A DNA stretch of 64,000 nucleotides, taken from contig NW_004451652.1 in assembly GCF_000321225.1 (NCBI RefSeq), positions 248,001 to 312,000 on the forward strand, written 5' to 3'. How positions within the stretch are numbered: position 1 is the first letter of the stretch; the number at the start of each line of letters is the position of its first letter. The notes below the pieces were generated by a model. That model saw only the letters and a list, made by a program, of their open reading frames with translations, did no database searches and was not told the origin of the DNA. This document shows, one piece after another, positions 1 through 10,359 of the stretch. Made by a program: the position numbers and the translations under genes. Source of the DNA: Odobenus rosmarus divergens (taxonomy: Eukaryota; Chordata; Mammalia; Carnivora; Odobenidae).

Positions 1-1119
1 TTTGTGATCTTGGATTTGGCAAAAGTTTCTTAAAAATAGAACACTAAAAGCTTGATTTATAAAAGAAAAATTATAAATTAAACTTCCCAAATTAAAAAGT
101 TCTGTTCTTTGGATGATGCTCTTAAGTGAACAGAAAGACAAATCTCAGATGGGAAGAAATATTTTCCAATCTTTTTTCTGATAAAAATACTTGTATCCAG
201 AAATACAAAGAATATATAAAGAACTCTCAGAACTCCGTGATAAGAAAACAAATGACCCAGTTAAAAAATGGGTACAACATCTGAACAGACACATTAACAA
301 AGAAGAGATACTGATGGTCAAGATAAAATATAAAAATAATAGCACATAAAAATGTTCAACATCATTAGTCATCAGGATAATGCAAATTAAAATAATAATG
401 AAATACCACTACACATTTATTCTGATGGCTAACATTAAAATGCCTGGTTATCCCAAGTGTTGGCACGGATGTGGAGTAGCTGTAATTCTCATATATTATA
501 GGAATGTAAAAGGAAAATAATTTGGTAGTTCATTTATTTAAACATACTCTTACCATAAGGCCTACCCATTTAAATCCTAGATATTTACCCAAGAGAAATA
601 AAAGTGCATGTCCACAGACGTAAATATGAATGTTCAGAGCGACCTTATATGTAATATCCAAAAACTGCGAACAAACTAAATAACTTTAATGGGCATCAAT
701 ACCAATGAGCTCAAACAGTGGTACATCCATACAATGAAATACTCTTCACCACTAAAGAGGAACTCCTGATACATTTCACAACATCAACAGGTCTGAAAAC
801 AATTATGCTGAGTGCTAGAAGTCAGGCAGGACAGAATACATAATGTATGATACAATTTACACAAAGTTTCAAAAAATACATAGTAATCTATACTGACAGT
901 AAACAAATTAGTGGTTGACAAGAGTGGGGCTGGGTGGGGAGAGGGAGGATTAGGAGGGAGCGTTTACAAAAAGCACTTAAAAATTTGGGGAGTGACTGGT
1001 TCATTATGTTGACTGTGGTGGTTTCACAGGGGTACATGTATGCCCAAACTTTCCTAATTGTATACTCTCGTATGTGCAGTTTAAGTCAATTAAATCTCAA
1101 AAAAAGCTGTTTAAAAAAA
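1..1119 (+). mobile_element. Old L1 LINE fragment, 3' end
   Basis: Degenerate end of L1 ORF2 followed by L1 3' UTR. Phrases typical of the family are present: 'catcattagtcatcagg' near 360, 'caccactaaagaggaa' near 750, and the 3' end 'gtcaattaaatctc' at about 1085 followed by an A-rich tail. It is cut by the window's left edge. Many substitutions and indels make it an old, inactive copy. It lies in ABCB5 intron 14, antisense to the gene. Confidence 0.75.
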
Positions 1120-1639
1120 GAACGTCAAACAAAAGAAGCATCTGTATTTATAGCACCCAAGTTGGCCATTCTTGAAGTTCTCTAAGAATCCTGAATGGGA
1201 TTGAGGCATTTTATTGAATGTTATGCAAATGTAATGATAAAGTGGATTGAGGAGCAACTAACTGTATTGTAGGTAGGAAGATTTATTTTTCTTAATTGCT
1301 GCAAGGTCTGATAATATACACATAATTATGTTGTTAATTGGCACTTACAAGCATATGTGAGTTTCTCTAGATTATATTTATGTGTAACAGTACGCCAAAA
1401 AGAGGTCAAAACACTAAAATGCTTAGTGCTTCCTTTATTTTTCATATTGCCAAATATATAGACGTTTTATTAAACTAACAAGTGAAGGATAATTGCGAAG
1501 AGAGTTTTTATTGTTTGCTTTTTGTTTTCCTCAGTTTCCTATTTACTTGTATGTGGTAATTCTAAGCCTTGCTACACAGAAACATCCTAATGAATGGTAC
1601 AATAAAATTGGTAAAAATGTGATTTTTTGGCTTTATTTT
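1120..1639. other. Intron 14 sequence, nothing recognised
   Basis: AT-rich non-coding sequence in ABCB5 intron 14. No exon-like open frame with splice sites and no repeat family was recognised. Confidence 0.5.
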
Positions 1640-1844
1640 AATTAACTAATTAATTAAAGATTTTATTCATTCACCCGACAGAGAGAGAGACAGCGAAAGA
1701 GGGAACATAAGCAGGGGGAGTGAGAGAGGGAGAAGCAGGCTCCTCGCCAAGCAGGGAGCCTGATGTGGGGTTCTATCCTAGGACCCTGGGATCATGACCC
1801 AAGCTGAAGGCAGACACCCAATGACCGAGCCACCCAGGCGCCCC
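1640..1844 (-). mobile_element. Carnivore tRNA-derived SINE (can-SINE)
   Basis: Reverse-complement can-SINE: AT-rich tail, then the GA-rich tract (rc of the CT-rich tract), ending in 'gagccacccaggcgcccc', the rc of the tRNA-like head. Approximate flanking repeats of about 10 bp ('gctttatttt' / 'gctttagttt') suggest its target-site duplication. Confidence 0.9.
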
Positions 1845-1854
1845 TGCTTTAGTT

Positions 1855-2275
1855 TTTTTTAAATAAACTATTTTAGAATAGTTCTAGATTTAGGGAAAAT
1901 TTGCAAAGATACTAGAGTATTCATGTACCCTGCACACAGTATCCCCCAGTGTCAACATCTGACATGTCTATAGTGTATTTGTTACAACAAATGAACCAGT
2001 AGCAATACATTATTAACTATACTCCATACTTTATTCAGATTTCCTTAATTTTTACTTATTATTCTTTTTCTGCTCCCAGATCTCCTTCTCAATACATTAC
2101 ATTTAGCCATTATGTCTCCTCAGGCTCCTCTTGGCTGTGACAATTTCTCAGATATTCCTTATTTTTTATGAACTTGATAGTTCTGAGGAATACCAGTCAG
2201 ATACTCGGTAGAATGTCCCTCAATTTGGATTTGTCTGATGTACCTAGTTTTTAGAGGTAAGACATTCAGCCTATA
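1855..2275 (-). mobile_element. Old L1 3' UTR fragment
   Basis: Antisense copy of an old mammalian L1 3' UTR: 'atactccatactttattcag' near 2020, 'tcttggctgtgacaatttct' near 2130, and 'gaatgtccctcaatttggat' near 2212 are characteristic. It is in the sense orientation of ABCB5. The exact subfamily is not assigned. Confidence 0.7.
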
Positions 2276-3161
2276 CTAATCGCACTTTTCTCATTCAAAT
2301 TTCAAGTTTAATTGTATTCTGGGTCTTGGAGACCCTGAGACTGGCCTACAGCACCCTAAAGGGGAATGAACATAAGAATGGGATTGTTGAGTAGGCATGC
2401 ATTAGGACTGCCTGTGCAAAGGTGAAAACACTCAGACACCCAGGCTCCTGGCCCATATCTCACTCATTTATTCAATTACATTCCCTTGAGGTGACAAATG
2501 TTATTTTCTAAAAGCAACCAGATCTCAAACCTTATTGATGAGGCTATAAGATGTTACCAATTAGCTTAATAATTTCACAATACTATTAAACACTTCTCAA
2601 AGCAAATTAATATGTATGAAATTTACTTAAAAAATATAAAAAGGGCACATATAACACAGATACTCTAAGGAGAATCTAGAGAAAAGGAAATTGTAAAATC
2701 AATTAGGAGACTGCAGTTAGAAAAGATTTGAGAATGGTGTGCAGCACCATGACATAATCAGAATTACGAAGTTTCCTGATGCAGATTGTATTATTCTAGA
2801 CCTTCTTTTCTTCATGGGAGGCTCACTTCACAGGCATTTTTGTAGACCTCTATTCTAATATTTCTTCGCTTTTTAGCCATTACATATGGAACAAATTTAC
2901 TTATTTTGCAAAAGTTCGTGCTGTTGTCTGACATCTGAAAACTGACAGTAAGGGATGACATTTCTGTAGTTGTGCCTTACTTAGTAAGCACTGACGTTCC
3001 TGCAAACTGGAAGGTCCTGCATTTACCCATCTATACCACTTTTACTCTGCCAGGTTCATGGTCTAAACTAAATATTTGATTAAGGTATATATTATATTAC
3101 AGTTTATTATAGCACGAATTAGTGTCTGAGTCTTTCAAATCACAAAAATGCCTAATACTTT
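2276..3161. other. Intron 14 sequence, nothing recognised
   Basis: Non-coding sequence of ABCB5 intron 14. I looked for the next ABCB5 exon (NBD1 H-loop, 'GRTTIVVAHRLST'-like) on the minus strand here and did not find it. Confidence 0.45.
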
Positions 3162-3177
3162 AAAAGGGAAAAAACTA

Positions 3178-3280
3178 GGGGTCCCTGGCTGGCTCAGTCA
3201 GTAGAGCGTTTGATTCTTGATCTTGGGGTTGTTTGAGTTCCACATTGGGAGTAGAGGTCATTTTAAAAAATTACAAAATA
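3178..3280 (+). mobile_element. Short old SINE with 16-bp target-site duplication
   Basis: tRNA-like head 'ggctggctcagtcagtagag' followed by a short body and an A-rich end. It lacks the long CT tract of the younger can-SINEs. The 16-bp sequence 'aaaagggaaaaaacta' flanks it exactly at 3162-3177 and 3281-3296, which defines the insertion precisely. Confidence 0.85.
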
Positions 3281-3296
3281 AAAAGGGAAAAAACTA

Positions 3297-4220
3297 TGCT
3301 CTGAAAAACCTATAAAATGGGCTTCCAATTATCTTACACACGCAGGGTACTATAAAGTGCACTACAAAAATACAGCTCCACTACATCACCAAAAATGTGA
3401 TCTAAAACTGATGTACTAGCCGTAGGAAACAACACTAATTGACTAATTGTTTCAGACTTAAAACATTGGAGAAATTTTGGAAGTCAAGACCTCCCAGAAA
3501 ACTGGTTAAAGAAATTTGAGCTGATGCTTTGTTTTTTAACAAGAAGTACTGTAAAAATAAAGGAGGTAGTGGAATCCATTCCACTGATTTTTCAGATGTC
3601 TCAGAGAAGATGTGGTAGATTTTCAATGTCTTTGTTGCTATTCTTCTAGAGAGTACCAATTTGAAAGAATTTCCTAGTATCTTCTCCTTCATAGTTTAAA
3701 CAAAGCTAAAAGCCAGACAATTAGGTATTTAACAAAAAAAGGTCAACAGGAAGGTAGGTCTCTATTTGACACTTTGCTGGCATTTGTTTTTTTAGATTAC
3801 TTTGCAATTCCATGCACAACAATAAATCACCAGGTAATTAGCCTGCACTTTGAAATAGAGGGTGTTTCAAAACAACCCTCATGGAAATGCTAGGACAGAG
3901 ATAAGGGCCAGAGGAGGCTAGCTAGCTTTTCACCAGTGGTGATCATGTGCCTTGAATAAAGGTGGGCAAAAGGAAAAGAAAGAACAATGTAAAGCTGTGA
4001 GCATTTGAGAGGGCCTGAATTTGACTGGTGGGTCAATTAACAGGGGTAATATACTCTCTGAAGAAGCCTGTAAACACAGAGTTCTCATGTCCCACAGCAA
4101 GCAAGGGGTGGGAAACCTACGGAAGGCACGTTCCCACTGACTGCCTCCTAGCAGGTTGGCTCAGGTTAACTTGGGGCGCTCTGATGACATATACTCCATG
4201 ATGCAACACAGTCTTATGGT
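3297..4220. other. Intron 14 sequence, nothing recognised
   Basis: Non-coding. A minus-strand open frame at 3435-3692 has no family resemblance and no exon-type splice context. Confidence 0.45.
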
Positions 4221-4235
4221 CTTCAATTTCTTTTT

Positions 4236-4437
4236 TTTTTTTTTTAAAGATTGTATTTATTTGAGAGAGACACAGCGAGAGAGGGAACACAAGCAGGGGG
4301 AGTGGGAGGGGGAGTGGGAGGGGGAGAAGCAGGTCTCCCGCGGAGCAGGGAGCCCGATGCGGGGCTCGATCCCAGGACCCTGGGATCATGACCTGAGCCG
4401 AAGGCAGACGCTTAACGACTGAGCCACCCAGGCGCCC
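4236..4437 (-). mobile_element. can-SINE
   Basis: Reverse-complement can-SINE with T-run, 'aaagattgtatttatttgag', GA-rich tract and terminal 'gagccacccaggcgcccc'. Flanking 'cttcaatttcttttt' (4221) and 'cttcaaattcttttt' (4438) form a near-exact duplication. Confidence 0.92.
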
Positions 4438-4630
4438 CTTCAAATTCTTTTTTTTAAGCTGCAAAATCCTTTTATCAAATAAAAGCACATGTGGAAGCTT
4501 AGTAGACTTAAATTAACCATACAGATTAATGGTTAGTTGCCATTTGAATTTTTGGGATGGTGGTGCACAGCCCTACCTGCTCATCCACCCCATCTCTCTA
4601 CCCTCCTCCACTCCTCAAGAGGCTCCTGGA

Positions 4631-4813
4631 GGCGCACCCGGGTGTCTCAAGTCAGTTAAATGTCTGACTTCAGCTCAGGTCATGATCTCAGGGTCCTTGG
4701 ATCGAGCCCCATGTCGGGGTCCCTACTCAGTGGGGAGTCTGCTTCTCGCTCTGCCCCTCCCCCTGCTCATGCGCGCAGGCTCTCTCTAATAAATAAATAA
4801 AATCTTAAAAAAA
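4631..4813 (+). mobile_element. can-SINE with 14-bp target-site duplication
   Basis: Forward can-SINE from 'ggcgcacccgggtgtctcaa' to the 'ataaataaataaaatc' tail and A-run. The 14-bp duplication 'aagaggctcctgga' is exact at 4617-4630 and 4814-4827. It faces the SINE at 4236-4437, giving an inverted SINE pair about 200 bp apart. Confidence 0.93.
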
Positions 4814-4827
4814 AAGAGGCTCCTGGA

Positions 4828-6149
4828 AAACCCTAGTACCCTAGTTCTCCAAGAATACAGTCCAAAAAAACCTCTTGTTACTGTTTCACAAATTTCCATC
4901 TCTTTGAGCTACTGAATTTTAATTGACCATCTGCTATAAGAAGGTCTTTATGGTAGTTTTATGGAAACACAGGATTTTTCGTGTCTTAACTACGTTATTA
5001 TGATGTTGAAAGCCAACTGGCTTGCCACTCTTCTGAGTCAACACTGGTTCCATAGCTGAACAATATAGAATTACTGTCAGGTCACTTCACCTGTCCAAAA
5101 ATGCTTTCTCTTTTGTAAAATGAAGTGGCAAATAGCAAAATATCAGCCCCTTAGAAGCCATATTTAATAAGTGACTCACCTCCTACCCAACCTCTTCTTT
5201 TCAGTTTGCAGGAATCTACTCATGTGAATACACACACACACACACACACACTTAGGTTAAGACTATTTAGAGAGTAAAACACATTCAAAATCTAAACTCT
5301 TTGATGAGATGAGGCCACATGTACTACCTAATTAGGAATATGGAATAGTATTCTATAGTACAATGTTTTCTTTTTATAACCTGAAATATCTCCATTCTCC
5401 CTTCTAAATAAGTTAACAAATCAGTTAATAATTGATAATAATAAAATTATTCATAGCCATTTAATACCTTTCTCCTTCACTTTATTAAGCAAATATCTGT
5501 GGAGAAATTACAAGAAGTAAATGGTGGGCAAGAAGAGAAAATGCTACAATAATTAGCTCATCTTTCCCCCAAAAGGGAATTATATCTTATTTAGCCCAGA
5601 ATACTGACCTATAAATAATATATTAGAGATATCTTATTTGGTAGCAATTAGAAAAATTAATATCTTATATAGAAGGTTTTCTTGTGGGGAAAGACGAGAC
5701 TTAGGAAGAATTTAAATTTACAGAAATCATCAAGATACTTACTTGTATCATGGAAAAATGTTTTGCTATATTGTTAAGGCTTTTTATTGTATTTTTTTAA
5801 GACTCTGAAATGTCCTGCTAAGTAATAACGATTTAAACCCATTTGTGAAAGAAAAACCCATGAACTATATATACAATAGGATCAAAATAAGCAGCTTAAG
5901 GGGACAAAAGTGAGTCTATTATAAGCTGACATGGGAGCCTCAATTTGGGGTATGGTTTTTTTCTTTCCCAAGGAGGCAACGTGGTTTTAGAAAAAGCCTA
6001 GTGTTTTGTTTTTCTGTTTTTTTTTAAACTCTGGTAAAATATACATAACATGAAATTTACCATTCTAACCATTTTTAAGGATTGGGTCCTCCTGGATCAG
6101 AGAGGCCAATTCCTTCTGTGTCACTATTCTTTTATATTCAGGCTTAGAT
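4828..6149. other. Intron 14 sequence with L1-like scraps
   Basis: Mostly unassigned AT-rich DNA. At about 6025-6080 there is a short antisense L1 3' scrap ('aaaatatacataacatgaaa'), which recurs at 6170 and 7025. A CA microsatellite lies at 5230-5251. Confidence 0.45.
5230..5251. repeat. (CA)n microsatellite
   Basis: Eleven uninterrupted CA dinucleotides. Confidence 0.95.
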
Positions 6150-6740
6150 TGGTATTTTTTTTTTAGTGGTCAAATATACATAACATGAAATTTTAACCAG
6201 TTTCAACCATTTTAAAGTGTACAATTTAGTAGCATTAAGTACATTCATATTGTTGTGCAACCATCACCACTATCTAACTCCAGAACTTTTCCTTCTGGAA
6301 CCCTATATCCCTTTAAACCATAACTTCACATCCCCCCTTCCCTTAGCCCCTGGTAACCTCCATTTTACTTTCTATCTATGAACATGACTATTCTAGGTAT
6401 CTAATGTAAATGCAATTACACAATATTTGCCCTTTTGCATCTACCTTTCAGTTAGCATAGTATCTTCTAGGGTCATCCATGTTGTAGCATGTATCAGAAT
6501 TTCCTTCCTTTTTAAGATTGAGTACTATTCCATTGTATATACATATATTTTGTTTATCCATTCACCTGTCAATGAGCATTTGGGTTGTTTCTACCTTTTG
6601 GTTATTATGAATGATGCTGCTGTGAATACTAGTATACAAATATCTGTTGAATTCCTTTTTTTAATTTTCTTGGGTATATACCCAGAAGTGGAATTGCTGG
6701 ATCATATGGTAATTCTATCTTTAATAAGAGGCTAATTTTG
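6150..6740 (-). mobile_element. Old L1 3' end
   Basis: Antisense old mammalian L1 3' region: 'attcatattgttgtgcaacc', then 'tgtagcatgtatcagaattt', 'ttatccattcacctgtcaat', 'atacccagaagtggaattgc'. The open frame at 6427-6735 on the plus strand is only the antisense of this element and not a gene. Confidence 0.8.
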
Positions 6741-6799
6741 AAGAGTGATATGGATTAAGATTTTGTTTAAGTCCCTAGCAGATGTATAATCTTGGGTCA

Positions 6800-6985
6800 A
6801 TATAGCATGGTGGTTATATGAATGAGCTAAAGAAACATGTCTGAGTCCACGTTTTGGCTTCACTGTTGCCTAGCTGTTATTCAACCTCTCTGTGCTTCAG
6901 TGTGCAAATCTGTAAAATAGGAAAATAAGTGTTCTTATCTCATTGGGTTCTTACAAGGATTAGCTACTACCACCCATTTGTTCCT
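6800..6985 (+). mobile_element. MIR SINE
   Basis: MIR-like core and 3' part: 'gcctagctgttattcaacct', 'ctctgtgcttcag', 'atctgtaaaataggaaaata', ending near 'gttcttacaaggatta'. Degenerate, as expected for an ancient mammalian repeat. Confidence 0.7.
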
Positions 6986-8391
6986 TTATTATACCCAAAA
7001 TAATGACTCATGAATGGCCTCAGGTAAAATATACATAACATGAAATTTACCCCTATAAACCCCTCAATATATATATTATATGTAAATCTTTGTGTACAAG
7101 TGCAATTTGTAGATTTTTCTGAGGAGTTACAATGGTTTATTTTTCCCTTTTTTAGTCAGATTCTCAATGGGGACCTGATCTATCAAAGGGGGAGAAGCAC
7201 TACCCTAAAATAAATTAGTAGTCTATAATTTAGCACCAAGTCTAATAAATGTGAGCTTGATTTGGCAGGCTTATAAAATGTTCCATGATGCTTTTAGAAT
7301 GAGATAGTCTCTATGCTACCTTTTTTCTTCTGGCTAAATTCCAGCCAAGGAAATCCCCTTGCAGAAATTCCCTTTCTGTTCTCAACTATTATAATGTTGC
7401 TACAAATGGTTTAAAAAAAAAAAAAGGAAGGAAGAAGAAAAAAATGAATAAACCCCTAATTCTACATATAAAAAGCAAGATACTTAATTGACAAAGATGC
7501 ACCAAAATGTGTAATAATTAACCTATCTTTACCTTTGGATAGCCACTTCTTTGGGCTTAATTTAATAAAGTAGCCCACAGCTTAACGCAGTATACCAATT
7601 TTCTTATTGCTCAGTTCTCCAAGTAATATAAATATGTTAAGGGGCCTCTGAGGAAGATCAACAGAATGCATCACAGTGAGAAAGAACAGTAATGATAAAG
7701 AAAAGCCCATGAGGGCTGCAACAAACCAGCTCTGTCTCTTCAAAGAATAAAACTGTAATGGAAACCCTTCCCTCATAATTAGCAAAGGGTCTTTTTAAAG
7801 GTTCTCCATTGATGTGGTGTAGCTGACCCTCCCTTAGTAATAATTATTCCTAGATTTGCATACCACTTTTAACATTTCAAAGAGCTTTCACAGGCTTTAT
7901 CCAAAAGTCAGTGTGGGCTTCCTCTGCTTCCCCAGGGGCCTAAAGGTGTTGACTGCCATCCCTCCTCTACTGGGACTGAAAGGAAGCCTGCTGCATTGAC
8001 ATGCTGGGTCCAAACCAGTAGCAGAGTGGAACCACATAGACTGTAGCATAAATCTTTATCCACTGACGCTAGGTCCTCCTCATGAACAAGATAAGCGAAG
8101 CAAAACTACTTTGCAGCAAGCCTAACTTAAGAAATCCAGAAAATAGAACCTCAGGCCTTGAAACATTTGAAACAATCTGACTTGCAAGTGAGAAGAGTAA
8201 CTAATAGATAATTCAATAAAGTAGTGGGCACTCTGGTTGCCAGTATCCATTTCTGGTTGCACAGTTAGTATTTAAAAAGAAGAAGCCTGTAATTTTCTTA
8301 GGCAGAAAACCACATTTTCAAACAAGCTCACAGTAATATGTGTCATTAGGCCTTCTGAAGGGTCTAAAGGCCATGATTTAAAAAAGGGTTT
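6986..8391. other. Intron 14 sequence, nothing recognised
   Basis: Unassigned non-coding sequence. The minus-strand open frame at 7582-7785 has no ABC-transporter similarity and no plausible splice signals in frame. Confidence 0.45.
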
Positions 8392-8583
8392 GGGGGCGCC
8401 TGGGCGGCTCAGTCGGTTGAGTTGACTCTTAATTTCAGCCTCAGGTCATGATCTCAGGGTTTTGAGACTGAGCCCTGTGTCGGGCTCCATGCTCAGCAGG
8501 GAGTATGCTTGAGATTCTCTCTCTCCCTCTCCCACTGCTCACTCTCTCTCTCAAATAAATAAATAAATCTAGAAAAAAAAAAA
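8392..8583 (+). mobile_element. can-SINE
   Basis: Head 'gggggcgcctgggcggctca', CT-rich tract, then AAATAAATAAATAAATC and A-run. Antisense to ABCB5 in intron 14. The target-site duplication is not clear. Confidence 0.92.
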
Positions 8584-9229
8584 GTAGCGTTGCCCATTGA
8601 AAAAAGTATTCAATGGTTTTTCATATCACTGCCACCAACTACTCTCCCAAATGCAACATAATTTGGTAAAGGACCATCCCTGCATTGTGGTCCTGAAGGA
8701 TGTCAGTGGTATGCAGTAAGCAGGAGGTCAGTGTGAGGTTAGAGGGCCCAGGGCTCTTAGAGGAGGATGGTTCAAGGGCAGGACAAACCAGACTGCTTCT
8801 CCACTGGAGGTGAAATTAAGTTAAAAAGTCTTTGGGGGTGCTCTAAAGAGGAAAAGTGGTCACAGAAGAGAACACACAGGTGTGTACAGAAGAGGTGTGT
8901 ACAGAATGTGGTTAGAGCTGTGATGGTGGTAGTGGTGTAGGGTTATTATGGGGAGGTGTAAAGTGCAGACATATTGGAAAAAAGGCATATATGGGATGAT
9001 TGCTTGGATATCAGCCTGCTATACATTTTTAGCACTAACTATAGCATCTTCTTCTCTCATCCAGATCATTTCCATCATGTGTAAGTTTTTACAAGGGTGA
9101 ACACTCTGCATCAATACTTTAAAGACAGCTCTGAACTCAGTAAATAATCTACTGCAGAGCCATACTTTCTTCTGTTAAAAACAGTGTTGAACCAGGAATA
9201 TGGAAATAAGAAATGATTTGCTCACTTAC
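8584..9229. other. Proximal intron 14, nothing recognised
   Basis: Non-coding; directly downstream (in ABCB5 sense) of the exon 14 donor. A small imperfect tandem duplication 'ggtgtgtacaga' occurs twice at about 8879-8906. Confidence 0.5.
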
Positions 9230-9400
9230 CTTCTCCAGTGCAGCTTGAACAACTGATTCACTTTCTGTATCTAGGGCAGATGTAGCCTCATCTAAGATCA
9301 GGATCTTTGGGTTTCGAACTAAAGCTCGAGCAATAGCGATTCTCTGTTTCTGTCCTCCACTCATTTGTGCTCCTTTTTCTCCTACCAAGGTATTAAATTT
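9230..9400 (-). CDS. ABCB5: ABCB5 exon 14 (NBD1 signature, Walker B, D-loop)
   Basis: A 171-bp, phase-0 exon encoding residues 513-569. It begins [20 protein letters not shown] and carries the ABC signature as MSGGQ (526-529 SGGQ), Walker B ILILDE with D549 and the catalytic E550, and the D-loop SALD, ending at QAALEK. The boundaries are a good acceptor (ttcattag at 9401-9402 and beyond) and a consensus donor GTAAGTGAG (9221-9229). The exact [13 protein letters not shown] run is the ABCB5 version of this segment; ABCB1 has KFDTLVGERGAQL. The protein should be a plasma-membrane ATP-driven exporter; NBD1 pairs with NBD2, which lies outside the window. The next exon (H-loop) was not found in the remaining 9.2 kb. 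Confidence 0.96.
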
Positions 9401-9644
9401 CTAATGAAAAAAATAGGAAAGAGCACAGAAAGAGAAGGCAGCATGATGAAATCATTTGAACGGGAAATGACAATCACAGTTGTGTTTTAATACCCAGCTT
9501 AATCACTACTTCGGCCTGGCTGCTTTTGACCTTTAATTTTTTTCTTTGTAAAAACAAACAACTATTTGAAAAAAAGAGTCTAGTAAAGAGAGAAATTTAG
9601 CCAGGACTAAGAAAAATTTGGCTAGGACTAAAAGAAATGAGAAT

Positions 9645-9853
9645 GGGGACTCCTGGGTGGCTCAGTCAGTTAAGGGTCTGCCTTGGGCTCAGGTCATGAT
9701 CCCAGGGTCCAGGATCCCAGGGTTCAGGATCCCAGGATGGAGTTCCACATCGGGCTCCCTGCTCAGTGGGGAGTCTGTTTCTCCCTCTGCCGCTCCCCCT
9801 GCTTGTGCTCTCTCTCTCTGACAAATAAATAAATAAAATCTTTAAAAAAAAAA
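9645..9853 (+). mobile_element. can-SINE near the exon 14 acceptor
   Basis: Head 'ggggactcctgggtggctca', internal short duplication of 'ccagggtccaggat'-like units (about 9700-9740), CT tract, AAATAAATAAATAAAATC and A-run. It is antisense to ABCB5 and ends 245 bp upstream of exon 14 in transcript sense, so its rc presents a T-run followed by 'aaag'. Flanks 'gaaatgagaa' / 'ggaattgagaa' are a likely imperfect duplication. Confidence 0.92.
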
Positions 9854-9900
9854 GGAATTGAGAACATATGATCATCAGGATTTTTAGGTAGATTAACAAT

Positions 9901-10359
9901 AATTTGAACGATTTTCAAAGTTTTTAAAGACAGTTTTAGAATGCACTGATATCTTTAAAAGAACCACAGTAATACAACTACATTCTTAAATAGCAATTTA
10001 ATATATTACCTACAATTTCCTTCCTGGATATTTTGAAAAAAAGTATGAGAAGATTAATGCAAAAACAAACTTCTCAAAATATTTTTACATCTTGGAACAC
10101 TTTTTAGACCTTTTTATTTATTTATTTATTTATTTACTTCTTATTTTATTTTTTATATTTTGGGATATACATCTTTAACAGAGTAGATATCATTAGATAT
10201 CTGAGGTTGGAGGTAATTTCTAGAACTAATGAAACATAGTAATACTGTATTGGAATAGGTCTATGACCTAAAGCTCATTTCTTCAAGGATATAAATTTAA
10301 ATATTCTTTCTAAAACTTTGATTATTCTAGAGTCTGACCTTCACATTTTTAAAAAACAT
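9901..10359. other. Intron 13 AT-rich stretch
   Basis: Unassigned AT-rich sequence with a (TTTA)n run at about 10112-10136. Confidence 0.5.

Noticed and set aside
4117..4488. 123-codon minus-strand frame, and the overlapping 88-codon plus frame
   Set aside because: Both lie in the can-SINE at 4236-4437; the Arg/Ser- and Leu/Pro-rich runs come from its GA/CT tract.
9230..9400. Assignment to ABCB1 or ABCB4 rather than ABCB5
   Set aside because: Exon residues such as [38 protein letters not shown] and the N-terminus MQENYQRN fit ABCB5, not ABCB1/ABCB4.
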